DNA from: Chara braunii
Taxonomy: Eukaryota; Streptophyta; Charophyceae; Charales; Characeae
Assembly: GCA_003427395.1 (NCBI GenBank)
Contig: BFEA01000075.1
Coordinates: forward strand, 2,992,844-3,022,285
Length of the DNA stretch: 29,442 nt
Direction: 5' to 3'
In this document: piece by piece, positions 1 through 9,630 of the stretch
Numbering within the stretch: position 1 is the first letter of the stretch
Layout: each line of letters begins with the position of its first letter
The notes under the pieces: model-generated
What the model was told of the DNA's origin: nothing
The model's input: only the letters and a program-made list of their open reading frames with translations
Databases searched by the model: none
Position numbers and translations under genes: made by a program

Positions 1-294
1 GCTAAAAATAGCGTGGGACTGTGCTAATTTTAGCACGGGACTGGCGCAGGCCCAGTCCCCGGTAGACGAACAGTCAGTCCCACGCTAAAAATAGCCCGAA
101 ACTGTGCTAATTTCAGCATGGGACTGACGCAGGCCCGGTCCTCGGTAGATGAACAGTCAGTCCCACGCTAAAAATACCGTGGGACTGTGCTAATTTTAGT
201 ACGGGACTAGCGCAGGCCCAATCCCCGATAGACGAACAGTCAGTCCCACGCTAAAAATAGCGTGGGACTGTGCTAATTTTAGCACGCGACCCCA
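1..294. repeat. 83-bp tandem array, left copy (about 3.5 units)
   Basis: The box GCTAAAAATA recurs at 1, 84, 167 and 250, a period of 83 bp. Each unit has three adjacent inverted repeats. The first has 12-bp arms (AGTCCCACGCTA) around AAAA. The second is GTGCTAA/TTAGCAC. The third is GGGACTGG/CCAGTCCC. Units at 84 and 167 carry point changes that break some pairs, so pairing is not strictly conserved. Confidence 0.9.
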
Positions 295-391
295 TCTTAA
301 TTATTACTAGGGCTGGGTTATTCATTTACGTGACTGTTTTGGGGTTATTTCTCTTTCGATGGGGTTAGGCGGTCGCGTCGGTCTGGTCCCA
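1..391 (-). repeat. Fragment of the left (3') LTR
   Basis: Positions 241-391 align without gaps to 17,841-17,991 with 8 mismatches, 7 of them transitions. The match stops after the CA at 390-391; beyond it the left copy continues with CCGG-containing sequence and the right copy becomes A/T-rich. In minus orientation this is the first part of U3. An ordinary dispersed repeat shared by two insertions is the alternative. Confidence 0.55.
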
Positions 392-738
392 ACCGGTCAA
401 ACAGGTTTATCTCACTAACCCTTGGTCCGTTTCAAGTGCCGTTTGGGCCGGACCCTAGTAATTAGCCCCTTGCAATCACGACGGTCCAGTCCAACGAGGA
501 CGATCAGGCCTCCGGAGGACCGTGCCGCCGTGCCGCTTTTCCCGCGATTTCAGCCCTGGGGAATTTTAGTAACCGACGCGTTAGGGCCTAATTGACTATG
601 ACGGTTGACAATCCCTGGCGCAGATTTGACGCAGCGCGGAGGTTGACCGCAACGAGTCCACTTCCGTGGCTACGTCGCATCGCCTTCCGACAACTATACC
701 AAACCCCATTCCTGGCGTCCTCGCTAGGTTCTGGCCAC
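392..738. other. No gene seen; region upstream of a TATA box
   Basis: GC-rich unique sequence after the LTR-like block. No ORF or repeat here is supported. A polypurine tract would be expected on the minus strand next to 391 if this is the 3' end of the element, and none is evident. Confidence 0.5.
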
Positions 739-746
739 TATAAAAG
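739..746 (+). promoter_or_regulatory. TATA box for the opposite-strand ORF
   Basis: TATAAAAG sits in the context CCACTATAAAAGCC. About 30 bp downstream is a pyrimidine-rich TCATTCTCATC tract that could be the start site. The next plausible ATG in a sustained frame is at 906. The context resembles the minus-strand TATA at 17,254-17,259 (CCACTATAAAGG). This is a sequence match only. Confidence 0.45.
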
Positions 747-905
747 CCTAATAGCTCACTCATTCTCATCATTTGCACTCGATCTCGCACCGTCAAGTGT
801 GCAACATTATTACGCTCTCGCTACTACCGCTGCGTTCATCGCTCTCGACTTGCTTGCGCTGTTGTCGCACTAGTGCTTACCGTCGCTCAGCTGCCCGCTT
901 TCGCC

Positions 906-1400
906 ATGCCACCGAAGATGCGTGGCTTGGGTGTTGGACGAGGGAGAGGAGGTCGTCAGGAAAAAACGCCCGATCGGCCAATTGATCCGACGCGCGAGAG
1001 GGAGAGGTCTGAGGGGGAAGAGGAAGAGGAGAGATGGGATGGAATGAGGTTGCGCCATCGACCAGAGGACTGGCGCGGGCGCACGCCATCGCCCGGGAAG
1101 ATGGCTTATTATGCTTATAAGTACGAGCAGCACTAGGGTGCCCCACCGCCGCGCTTCAAACCTCCCCAGCGATCGTATCTGCCGCCATGCTCTCCTTCCT
1201 CTTCTGCTCAGCCACATCCTCGCCAACTCGCCATCCTACCACAACCGCCTCACCCTGCGCCACGTGTGCCAGATCCGCTTGCCGTTCATCAAGTTGCGCC
1301 ACCCGACCATCACTTGTGCATCATGCTCGCGCTATTCTTCAGATGCCAGTTTGAGCTATGCGGCCTCGTATGTTATTTGATATATAGAAGTATTATATAA
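906..1400 (+). pseudogene. Opposite-strand ORF with RG-rich N-terminus, one nonsense codon
   Basis: The ATG at 906 opens MPPKMRGLGVGRGRGGRQ, a basic Arg/Gly-rich start, followed by an acidic stretch and a WRGRTPSPGK segment. A TAG at 1134-1136 interrupts it. The same frame then continues through a proline-rich stretch (GAPPPRFKPPQRSYLPP) to a TAA at 1398-1400, so I treat it as one broken gene of about 164 codons. Gag proteins of some LTR elements start like this, and plant Ty3 elements of the Athila/Tat groups are known to carry antisense ORFs between integrase and the 3' LTR; either could apply. An in-frame ATG-like start at 873 is possible, but 906 fits better. No catalytic motif is present and function is unknown. 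Confidence 0.35.
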
Positions 1401-3560
1401 AAATCATATCCCCCCAGTCATCAGGGTGCTCGCCCGCTAGGGCTTGAGTGCTCGGTCAATAAGGCATGGGCCTCTCGTCAAAGCCATCATCAAAATCAAA
1501 GAAGGATTAGTCTTATCAATCTTACGTGGTGCAGTCACCGCACGCAAATCTCATGACCGCTCTGCAGCCCAATCACACCATCAATCCCGTTTTCGTGCAT
1601 CATTGAATCAGCCTCAATCTCAGGTCAAACCCCTCATTAGGTTTGGCCTTATGCATCATCATGGTCGATCTCAATCTTAGACCAAACCTTATCGTTATGT
1701 CCGGCTTAGCAGTCCAAGTTTCAGTCCTAGCCTGCACATCTCATCATCATCGGGTCAGTCCATCTCATATATATTGCCCATCAGTACAACATAATCCTCA
1801 TCAATATCTCAGCTTTAGGCGGATATGGGACCAATCATCGAATCCAGGATCATCCAGGTCATCTAGATCGAAGGCTGCCTCATAAGGGGTGAACATACCA
1901 AACCCCTTTTTTTTTGTCTGCCGGCTCTGTGCCGCTCACTGTCAGGTCATACCAAACCCCATTGTCCTTGTCTGGTTATAGGGTACCTGCAAAACAGAGA
2001 TCATATCATGCCAAAAAAAAAGACAAGAAAATGGTCTCCCCTAAAGACCCTTGCTAACACCCGTTCCTCTTTCACCCTCAGAGTCTTACCTTTCGGCCTT
2101 CCGAGAGTGCTCCCGCTCGTCCTGGTGGGCTCCTTCGCTGACCCAACCCGACAAACAGAGCAAAGTCAGTCCTGATTCCCAGTCATGGAGGTCCGACCAC
2201 CCTCTGAGCCCTTGCTTAGAACAGCTCACGGGGAGCCGCACACCCCTTTACGAAGCTCTCACTCCAATGAGTGCAGACCCATGACGCGAAAGCTCGTTAG
2301 TCGACATTAGAGCCTCCGCCTACTCGCTCAACTTCTTAACTAACGTCCGACTCTTACTACTGTGCGGGGAGCCAGCCAACACCCAACCAGACCTGGCTGG
2401 TGAGTCAGAGCGAGTCCACAATTAAGCTTTGCAACAGTGGGCTAGGAGGCCATAATGGCCCTGTTGCCAACTGGGCAGTGGATACCTAGTTTGGCCCGAT
2501 GCCAAGGGAATGCCCCTGGAGACACGGCTCCCGAGAGACACCCCAATTAGGGTGATAGTAGGAGTCTACCACCTTGATCAGCCAAATGTCGGATATAGAT
2601 TGGGAGAGGCTCAGGATGCCTCCTTCCTTTCCAGCAAGCGGACCAGGTCACCACTCGGTGATCCGAGGAACGGCTAACCACCGAGGGTTCGAGGCTATCA
2701 GCCACTATGGCTTGGACGCCCCGCCAACCCAGCTAGCCTCTGAACCTGTAAGAACCTGCTTCAGGGAATTATCTCTTGCTCAAGAGGCGAAGTCGAAACT
2801 CTCTACCTCCTCATGAAGGACATAAATCATGACACCGCAGGGGACACCACTGAGGTTAGATTCTCGCCGGTGAATCGTTGCGAGAACCCGACAGCTGCAA
2901 TGGAAACACCCCTTCCATCATGAAGAGAGCAGCAAGCTCCAAACTGCTGCGATGTTAAGTGATCTTCGCCCCGACCACAAGATAAGACAGATCACTCCGT
3001 CAACTGAGACACATAACTGACTACATATCCCTTTAAAGCTCGACAGTGCCTAACCGCGAAGGCCCATCTGGAGAGGAACCCCATCCCGACGATGCTGAGT
3101 CCCTTGCCACTGGAACACTTCACTAGGTTAAGTACCACCCTCGGATAACCAATCAACTTGTGTCAGATGATGCTAGGCAATCCTCCTTACGCTATCGTAT
3201 TAGAAGGTTGCCCCATCAATTGAGCGCTGACTTATGAGAGGAAGAAAACATATTTTCACATTATCCCACAACCATTCATTCCACAACGCCATGCAAATCA
3301 AGTAAAATATAATAAGAGGCAAGAAACAAAACCCCTAGAACTGGCTCCCAATCCCCCAACCATATCCCAAGACTGACACGTGACAAGCAAGATACAATGT
3401 AATGAACTGAAATTTAAAATTTTAACTTACATTCATACAAAATTGGGATCAATCTGGGCCCGGCAGACACATGAGTCCACCATTGAGCCGAGTCATCACA
3501 GACTGCTCGTATCCATCTCCGACATCCGAAATCATACCATAATCATATCAAGCCGACTGT
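1401..3560. other. Long tail region without recognisable genes
   Basis: Only short ORFs occur and none has protein-like composition or motifs. A 13-bp direct repeat CATACCAAACCCC lies at 1894-1906 and 1948-1960, each copy followed by T-rich sequence and TGTCTG. The block 2,040-3,250 is mixed sequence with no tRNA, rRNA or LTR hallmark that I could identify. It lies between the minus-strand pol end and the left LTR-like block. Confidence 0.5.
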
Positions 3561-3564
3561 CGGC

Positions 3565-4047
3565 TGCAGCTGGCGGCACACGGGTCACGTCCCAGCGTAT
3601 AATCATCATCCATAGCTGGCGGCTCACTGGCCACGTCCGAGCACATATTCATCATTCATAGCTGGCGGCTCACTGGCCACGTCCCAGCACATAATCATCA
3701 TCCATAGTTGGCGGCTCACTGGCCACGTCCCAGCACATAATCATCATCCATAGTAGGTGGCTCACTGACCACGTCCCAGCACATAATCATCATCAGTAGC
3801 TGGCGGCACACTGTCCACGTCCCAGCATATAATCATCATTTGTAGTTAGCGGCAACATTGTTCATATCCCATCATATCATCATCATCTGAAGTTGGCGGC
3901 ACACTGGCCACATCCCAACATATCATCATCGTCTGAAGCTGGCGACACACTGGCCTCGTCCCAACACATAATGATCTCACATTTGGCGGCACACTGACCA
4001 CGTCCCAACCGATGTTGAGGGCACACTGACCACGACCCAGCATGTCC
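3565..4047. repeat. 46-bp minisatellite beyond the integrase end
   Basis: The box CCCAGC or CCCAAC recurs at 3591, 3637, 3683, 3729, 3775, 3821, 3868, 3914, 3960 and 4004, a spacing of 46 bp with small slips. Units contain ATAATCATCATC and TAGCTGGCGGC. The period is not a multiple of three, so it is not maintained as coding sequence. It overlaps the last codons of the pol remnant on the minus strand and probably forms its 3' untranslated part. Confidence 0.9.
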
Positions 4048-4411
4048 AGGCTGATGCTAGACGGCTCTCGGGCCTCGCCTCATTATTCTGCCCGAACTCA
4101 GAATCAAATCTGCATCTCTGAGTATGAATTTTCGTAGTCGGGAGCCAGACTATACCATGGGATTTCGTACCGTCCATCTCTGCTAGCTCATAAACCTTAC
4201 CTTCCACCTCTCTGATGATCGTGAAAGGTCCCATCCACCTGGCCTCCAATCTCTTGGTCCACTGCATCTCGAGAGATGCATCATGCAAAAGTACAACATC
4301 CCCAACCTGAAGTCGTTCCTTCCTGATGTACCTCTCGTTGTTCCATCGTGTCTGATCAGATAACCTGCTGTCAGGCATCCTCTTTGTGGCCTCAATTATG
4401 ACCGTATCCAC
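3977..4411 (-). pseudogene. Integrase C-terminal part with GPF module (Ty3 pol end)
   Basis: The 144-residue frame has RWMGPFTI at residues 58-65, the GPY/F module found at the C-terminus of Ty3/gypsy and retroviral integrases, preceded by LQVGDVVLLHDAS and RWNNERYIRKE, which are typical of the segment linking the catalytic core to this module. The last 30 or so residues read into the 46-bp minisatellite and are probably not original. It follows the integrase core remnant, offset by a frame change near 4,415. No chromodomain is visible after the GPF module. Confidence 0.8.
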
Positions 4412-4420
4412 TTCCTTGAT

Positions 4421-5046
4421 CTACCTTATCCTCAGCCTCAGCAACTCCTCTGTGGAGTATGACTCTCTTTGTGCCTCATGGGTCGAGGCCTCAACCAGAC
4501 TCTCAATGGGAGAAGTAGCATATCGACCGTACCAGAGTGTAACAAGTGCATAACCTGTGGTCCGTTTGACAGTCACATTGTCAGCATAGACAGCCGCTCT
4601 CAAGAAAGATGACCAGCTTCTTGAATCACCTTGACACTATTTTGATATAGCATCCTTTAGAGTCATGTGACCTCTTTCCACTGGTGCATTAGCCTGAGGA
4701 TGATCTGGTGTCACAAATCTGATCCCGACTCCAAGTATGAACATGAGCTTTCTGACCATCTCGTTCTTGAACTCTGATCCCTGATCAGCCACGTACTCAC
4801 GTATGAAGGGGTACCTTAGGCAGATTTCCTGATTCAATCTGCCACTGCTTTTGCAGTTTTCTTACAGATGGTTTTTGCTTCAACATAACCAGACATATTA
4901 TCTCTCATATTTAATATATATTTCATTTCATCCTTACCAGGTGGTATAGTTATTAAATTAAGGTGAACAGTACTACCAGTCTCAACAAGAACAGTGGGAT
5001 ATAATGGTTCAATCAGTCTCACAGATGACCTTTTCTGACAGACTTC
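4421..5046 (-). pseudogene. Integrase catalytic core (DDE), broken
   Basis: Three consecutive minus-strand frames (about 5046-4834, 4837-4637, 4603-4421) together cover an rve-type integrase core that inserts element cDNA into the host genome. Seen directly: VADQGSEF with the second catalytic Asp at 4784-4786 and APVERGH with the Glu at 4676-4678, exactly 35 residues apart (DX35E). The first acidic residue, expected in a HLDLI context, is Asn (AAT at 4957-4959). A CQKRS string lies just upstream at about 5,030-5,040, the end of the zinc-binding domain in another frame. At least two frame changes plus the Asn make the enzyme inactive as it stands. Confidence 0.85.
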
Positions 5047-5077
5047 AAAATCTCATAACCATATTCCTCAGGCCATC

Positions 5078-5632
5078 CTAGTGATATAGTCGGGATACTT
5101 TATAGTATGTCGCATCAACACCCGTATGACCCCTTGCTAGCCCCTCATGCAGCGCGACGATCACCTCTAGTTGCCTTTCCTTACCACACACCACTCTCAG
5201 CGGCGGTAGTCCTTCCTTAACATCCACAAAAAAGTGACCCATACGGAGTCTAAAGGTCATTTTTTTCCTCTCATGGTAGAACTCGTTCAAATGATTACTG
5301 CTTATCATCATACCGATCCTCTTATACTCTCCATCATATTCTTCCTTTCTAAATCTTCCTTCATCATCCTTACTCTGTTCCAGATCTTCTGACCCATCCT
5401 CTATCTCACTCAGTCGACGCTCAACCATTTTTGAACTCTCTGCCAACTTATGAGTTACAACAGCGACCTGTTCTGCCATCTCATACCATCCTTCTTCCTC
5501 ATCCTCCTGAATTAAGAGGTAGTGAAGGTAAGGGTCTTCCTTTTCTTCCCAGCAGTCTTCTCTACTGGTTGCCATGACTGAGGCCGTATAACAATTGGGA
5601 GCAAGAGGTAGCCCTTCTTCATCGTCTTCCAT
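5078..5632 (-). pseudogene. Linker and HHCC zinc-binding domain of integrase
   Basis: A 184-residue frame. Residues 1-110 are acidic linker (rich in EE, DD). Residues 122-184 match the N-terminal zinc-binding part of Ty3 integrases: GHFFVDVKEG, RVVCGKERQ, LHEGLARGHTG with His152 and His159, then TYYKVSRLYHWPGM. One Cys of the Cys pair is visible after a frame change near 5,050 (ACA complement at 5038-5040). The RNase H to integrase linker is split here: its upstream half lies near 7,560-7,640, with the Penelope-like element between. Confidence 0.8.
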
Positions 5633-5639
5633 AAGGATT

Positions 5640-7560
5640 TGAAAACCTTATAAAGACAATGTAGTTGAAGATTTCATCTCACAGCATCCTACATCGCAAG
5701 CACAGCGCATGGATCACTCCATACTCCAGACCTTCTACTTCATGCTGCTCAGTCTGTGGGTGAGCGCACACTCACTACCTTTAAATACCCAAAAAAACTT
5801 TCATCTTGTCATTTCGGGGCTGGTCCAGAGTACCAAGTCCCAGTACAGTGTCCCGCCTAAAACACGAAAATTTGCAAAAATTTAAAATCCGAAAAAACTC
5901 GAAAGAACTCCTACATATTTAATAAATTAATATGCTAAGTCTCGATATGACCGGGATGGGCAGGACCTCGTCCTGGATCCTCGAAAATCTAAGCAAAAAG
6001 ACACACGATACCAAAAAGACAAGATTCGGCACGCTGTGTCTGCGCCGAGAAACAAGAGTACTGTCCAAGTCCGATGAATCCGACAAAATGTGAGGAGGGT
6101 CCATACTACGTCACACTCCGGTCGATATCTGGGTGCAGGTCCCGTCACGCCGGTGATGCAGGTGTAGCGTCCAACTTATAAGAGAAAAAAATTATTATCC
6201 CCAGGAGATCGTCTGGATTCGTTCTCGCCGAAACAAGGCGACCCTCGAGCATCCGGCCTGTACTGTCATAGTAATGACAAAATCCTCCTGACCAGGTGGA
6301 TGAGTGTCGTTCGAGCAGATCAGATCCATCCCTCATAGCACTTGGCGATGTTCTGAACCATCTGTGGCCAACATCCCCCTATTCTTTCGGCCACCTTTCT
6401 CAGGGCATTGAAAATCATAAGGCTAGGGAACCCCGCACCCTTCTCCTCCCGGTGAAAGGTTATGATGGCGAGGGGTAATAAAGCCTCTGAACTAGTGTTC
6501 GCGTGGATTCGATAAATGGTTCCAACTAACGTGGCAATTTTTTGTTCCTTGGGTTCGAAGGAAGAGAATAGCCTCGTAATCATATACTTCGGTTTGTCAG
6601 GGTTTTCCCAGATACTGTCTGAGTTTTTGAGTTTATGCATGGAGATAATTTTCGTGGGTTCTTCAAGCACAAATATCGTAGTTTCTAAAAACTCGACGAC
6701 ATTGTGCCCGTTGTCAGTTCTTTCAAGCCTCAGGTCCTTGTGATAGCAGGTGCTAATCTTTTTCATTCGGTTTAGAGCCTCGTCTTCCCTGTTTTTAAAA
6801 AACCCGATTAGCAACAGATCATCGACGTAGCGTTTGCCAAACAACAACTTAGCATCCTTCCCTAGGCTTCGTAGGAACTGACTTTCGACAAACATACAAA
6901 CCAGGCAAGCAAGAAGAGGGCTTGCTTGCCCTCCCCTAGGGATACCCCTGTTCTGTTTCAGGATCTTCCCGCATGATTTGAAGAAGCAGTGTTCCAAATT
7001 GAAAACAACCAGGTTCTCCAAATCATGAAGTCGTACAGACTTCCACCCGCCTTCACCGGCGGATTTTCCCAACACAGCGCCTTTCCTCTGGTTTTAACTC
7101 TGGCTCAATGCCTCCCTTCGTCCTTAGCTTCCGAAAAAATCCATCTCACGGTCCTACGAACTTCATCATGAGGGATTCTCGAAAACATCTCTTTTATATC
7201 GAATGTTTGAGCAATGATCCTCATGTTCAGATTTTGAGCCTTTAAATTGACACCGTGCAAACAGTTCTTCAATTCATTCCCAGCCATCAAATTGAAGTGT
7301 TGACTCTTTGTGTTTTTTATGAGAAAATTCAATACTTTTACTAACTGTCTGTTGCGGTGTCGAACATGACTCAAAAACGAGGGGCAAATTGGTCGTTTTT
7401 TATTTAAGTCCTTGTCCTTGCTCATGATAAAGGCATTTTGGAGTTTACCTTTCCCATCCCATCCTGTGATCCTTCCCAATTTCTTCTTCTTAAAGTCTAT
7501 CTTCATCTCCTTTAAAACATCTTCCTCCCTTGTGTCAATTCTTTCGAAATCAGCATTGTC
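5640..7560 (-). mobile_element. Nested reverse-transcriptase element, Penelope-like
   Basis: The Ty3 pol order is interrupted between RNase H and integrase by about 1.9 kb carrying a second, unrelated RT. The right edge lies after a Ty3-like linker (EEAPFVDEF, about 7,595-7,620) and the left edge before the acidic linker that restarts at 5,632. Exact ends and a target-site duplication could not be found by eye. The stretch 5,640-6,140 has no coding sequence. No GIY-YIG endonuclease motif was seen, so it is either an endonuclease-lacking type or truncated. Confidence 0.5.
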
Positions 7561-7590
7561 ATTGAATGTAAACCTCAATTGATCTTTCAT
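6320..7590 (-). pseudogene. Penelope-like reverse transcriptase, frameshifted
   Basis: Two minus-strand frames make one RT. The first (7590-7105) has RPICP, HVRHRNRQLVKVLNFLI and motif A TFDIKEMFSRIPHDEV. The second (7075-6320) has GIPRGGQASPLLA (motif B), KRYVDDLLLIG with the catalytic YVDD at residues 83-86 of that frame, and VEFLETTIF, resembling the FLD box after the active site in Penelope-like RTs. A TGA at about 7,105 and a frame change before 7,075 separate the halves. The first 15 residues of the upper frame may belong to the Ty3 linker. It differs clearly from the Ty3 RT at 8,253-8,999, whose active site is YIDD. A non-LTR or group-II-like RT is less likely. Confidence 0.65.
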
Positions 7591-7660
7591 AAGGAATTCG
7601 TCAACGAAGGGTGCCTCCTCAAGAGATTCATCATGTATTGATCCTCATTCCACGCGACTT

Positions 7661-8252
7661 ATTCCATCCGCTTCATTCTTATCAGGAGACACTTTTTTAG
7701 TACAAAATCATACGTCCATATATGAGCTATCCATCTACTAACCATAGCATCTACTTGTTGATGCCTCTTAACATCCCCGATTACTGCCGTGAAATCCGTT
7801 CTTAGGATGAATCTTTGTCTCATAATATAGTGTCTGAACACCCTGAGACAATGCAGGATTGCCAGAAGCTCCTTCCTAAACTGAATATAGCCTCTTTCAA
7901 CTGAATTAAAGGTGCGACTCTCAAACCTAAGTGACCTCTCTTTTCCATTTGCATCTTTTTGCACAAGCACTCCCCCTAAAGCTATGGGGCCACCGCCAAC
8001 CTCAATGATGAAATGTCTTCCCTTTTCATCGTCAAAGTGAGATACCCCCAGTACGACTTCACCGTCTCTTAGCTTATCTTGAAGTGCTCGTGTTGTCGTT
8101 TCTCTTTGATTAGACTACTCAAGTTTAGTTCATTGTCACTCCATCTCTCTGAGGGGTTCCACTATCCTCGGAAACCCAGGAATGAAGATCCGCCAAAAGC
8201 TCCAGGCCCCTAGGAAGCTCCTTACTTCCCCAACCGTTTTTAGAGGCATAGG
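7661..8252 (-). pseudogene. Ty3 RT connection and RNase H domain
   Basis: This continues in the same frame as the RT above. It begins after a TGA at about 8,253 (PMPLKTVGEVRSFLGAWSFW, the thumb/connection region) and has two more stops at about 8,100-8,130. RNase H follows: FIIEVGGGPIALGGVLVQ, then RTFNSVERGYIQFRKELLAIL with the catalytic Glu, and FILRTDF with the third acidic residue. The first catalytic Asp, expected within the EVxGG string, is Gly. A one-base change near 7,690 shifts the frame; in the other frame DKNEADGISRVEW closes the domain, as in plant and algal Ty3 elements. This domain degrades the RNA template during cDNA synthesis. Confidence 0.8.
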
Positions 8253-8999
8253 TCAGTTTAGGATTTTGTCTACCTTTTTCGGATCAGGGCTTCTCCCTTC
8301 TAGGAAACACCTAAAACCTAGAATTGTTACCTCATTTTGAAATAATAACGATTTCGGTTTGGTGGTTGTTAGGTTATACTTAGTCAACCTTTCTAATACT
8401 TTCGCTACTCCCTGCGTATGTTCCCACACAAACCGCATGACTTGACCATCCACTAAAGTCTCATCCTTTTCTTTCGGTCCTTTAACCGGATTGTCATCAA
8501 TGTATGGGAACGTAACCTTTGGGCATATGTCCTCCATGACCTTCAGCATGTCTCTCTGGACGACCGCGACCTCATTCGTCCACCCTTGAGGTACCATACA
8601 CATTTGTATGAGGCCTCTAGGTGTATGCATGGCGGTCATAGGTCGACTGGTGGGATCTATGGGGAACAGGTCATAGCCAGAGTATAAGTCTATCAGGGAG
8701 TAAATGTTTCTTCCGGCGAAAGACTCGGCCAATCGATCCACGTTGGGTAAGCTACCCTCATCGCGAACCATTACCGAATTCAACTTTTGCAAGTTTTGTA
8801 TCCAGCGCAGGCCTCCACCTAGCTTCCAAAAACAAAACCAGTGATTGGCATAAGCACCATCCGCTGGCTCTGCAACGTTGGAGACGATCTTCTGGTTTAT
8901 GTACTTCATTACCTCTTCTTCTTCCTTCTGAGCATATTTTGTGGGTCTGTCATTCCAAGGTGTGTGAGGAACGGTCCAGATCTTGACGATCTTGATCAT
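8253..8999 (-). pseudogene. Ty3/gypsy reverse transcriptase domain
   Basis: This 248-residue frame copies element RNA into cDNA in the full pol protein. Motifs in order: TVPHTPWNDRP near residue 9, WFCFWKLGGGLRWIQNLQKLN at 54-74, motif A SLIDLYSGYD with Asp104, VPQGWTN at 136-142 (the position of LPFGLxNAP in other Ty3 RTs), and the active site YIDD at 166-169. All three catalytic Asp residues are present, so this is the best preserved enzyme domain here. It is still broken: a frame change near 9,000 separates it from the upstream linker, and a TGA at 8,253 ends it inside the polyprotein. Confidence 0.9.
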
Positions 9000-9630
9000 G
9001 TCAACATCCAGTCGTCCCCTCTCCTCATCCTTAAAGGAAAAGACAGCACTGTACTTTTGACATATTCACATATGAAGTCCTTCTCTGCCGGCAGAAGGAA
9101 GTCATCGGCTCCTAGTACCTTCATTATCTTAAACCTCTCTGAGGTAATTCTTCCTTCTTTTAATGCAGCCTCTCTTAATCTTTTAATTATCTTTCTTTCC
9201 TTCTCTAATGCCTCATTATAGTATTTTTCTATCAGGACTGCCACCAGATTCTTCTTAACGCCCTTGCGCTTATACTTCCTCTTGGATCCGGTGACAATTT
9301 TTTTAAAAAATGCCTAGTCGCAGAGAAGGTGAGTTTCATTGTGTCAGCTCTTGCCGCCCTCACAACATCCTTAAAACCTTTCATCTCTCTCTTGTCACCC
9401 AACTCCTTCGTTTTTTCCAGACGCTTGAGCATCTCTTCGATATCATTTACTTTAATCGTTGTTTCCTCGTCTGTTATTCCACTTTCTTTTAGCTTTGTTC
9501 GTACTTTCTTAATCAACTTGTCAGATTCTCTATGCTTAAGAGAATTAACATGTCGCTGATGACGAGGATGATGTTTATCACTTATCACAAAATTTTGTTC
9601 TTGATCAGTGATAAGATCCTGAAGAAAGAG
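9000..9630 (-). pseudogene. Protease-RT linker, Lys/Glu-rich coiled-coil-like
   Basis: Two overlapping frames (9588-9232 and 9244-8996) fill the space between protease and RT. The first is the same frame as gag and protease after a TGA at 9631-9633; it is Lys/Glu-rich with heptad-like stretches (IEEMLKRLEKTKELGDKREMK). The second has EKYYNEALEKERKIIKRLREAALKEG and LGADDFLLPAEKDFICEYVK. The switch is at a homopolymer (seven T then six A at 9298-9310), a likely slippage site. No enzymatic motif is seen. Ty3 elements of plants often have such an uncharacterised spacer. Confidence 0.65.

Noticed and set aside
2040-3250. Possible rRNA fragment or second LTR
   Set aside because: No conserved rRNA core sequence and no matching second copy in the window.
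4200-4225. Second hammerhead (CTGATGATCGTGAAAG)
   Set aside because: It lies in integrase coding sequence and lacks the CGAAA core and pairing stems. No second full core was found on either strand.
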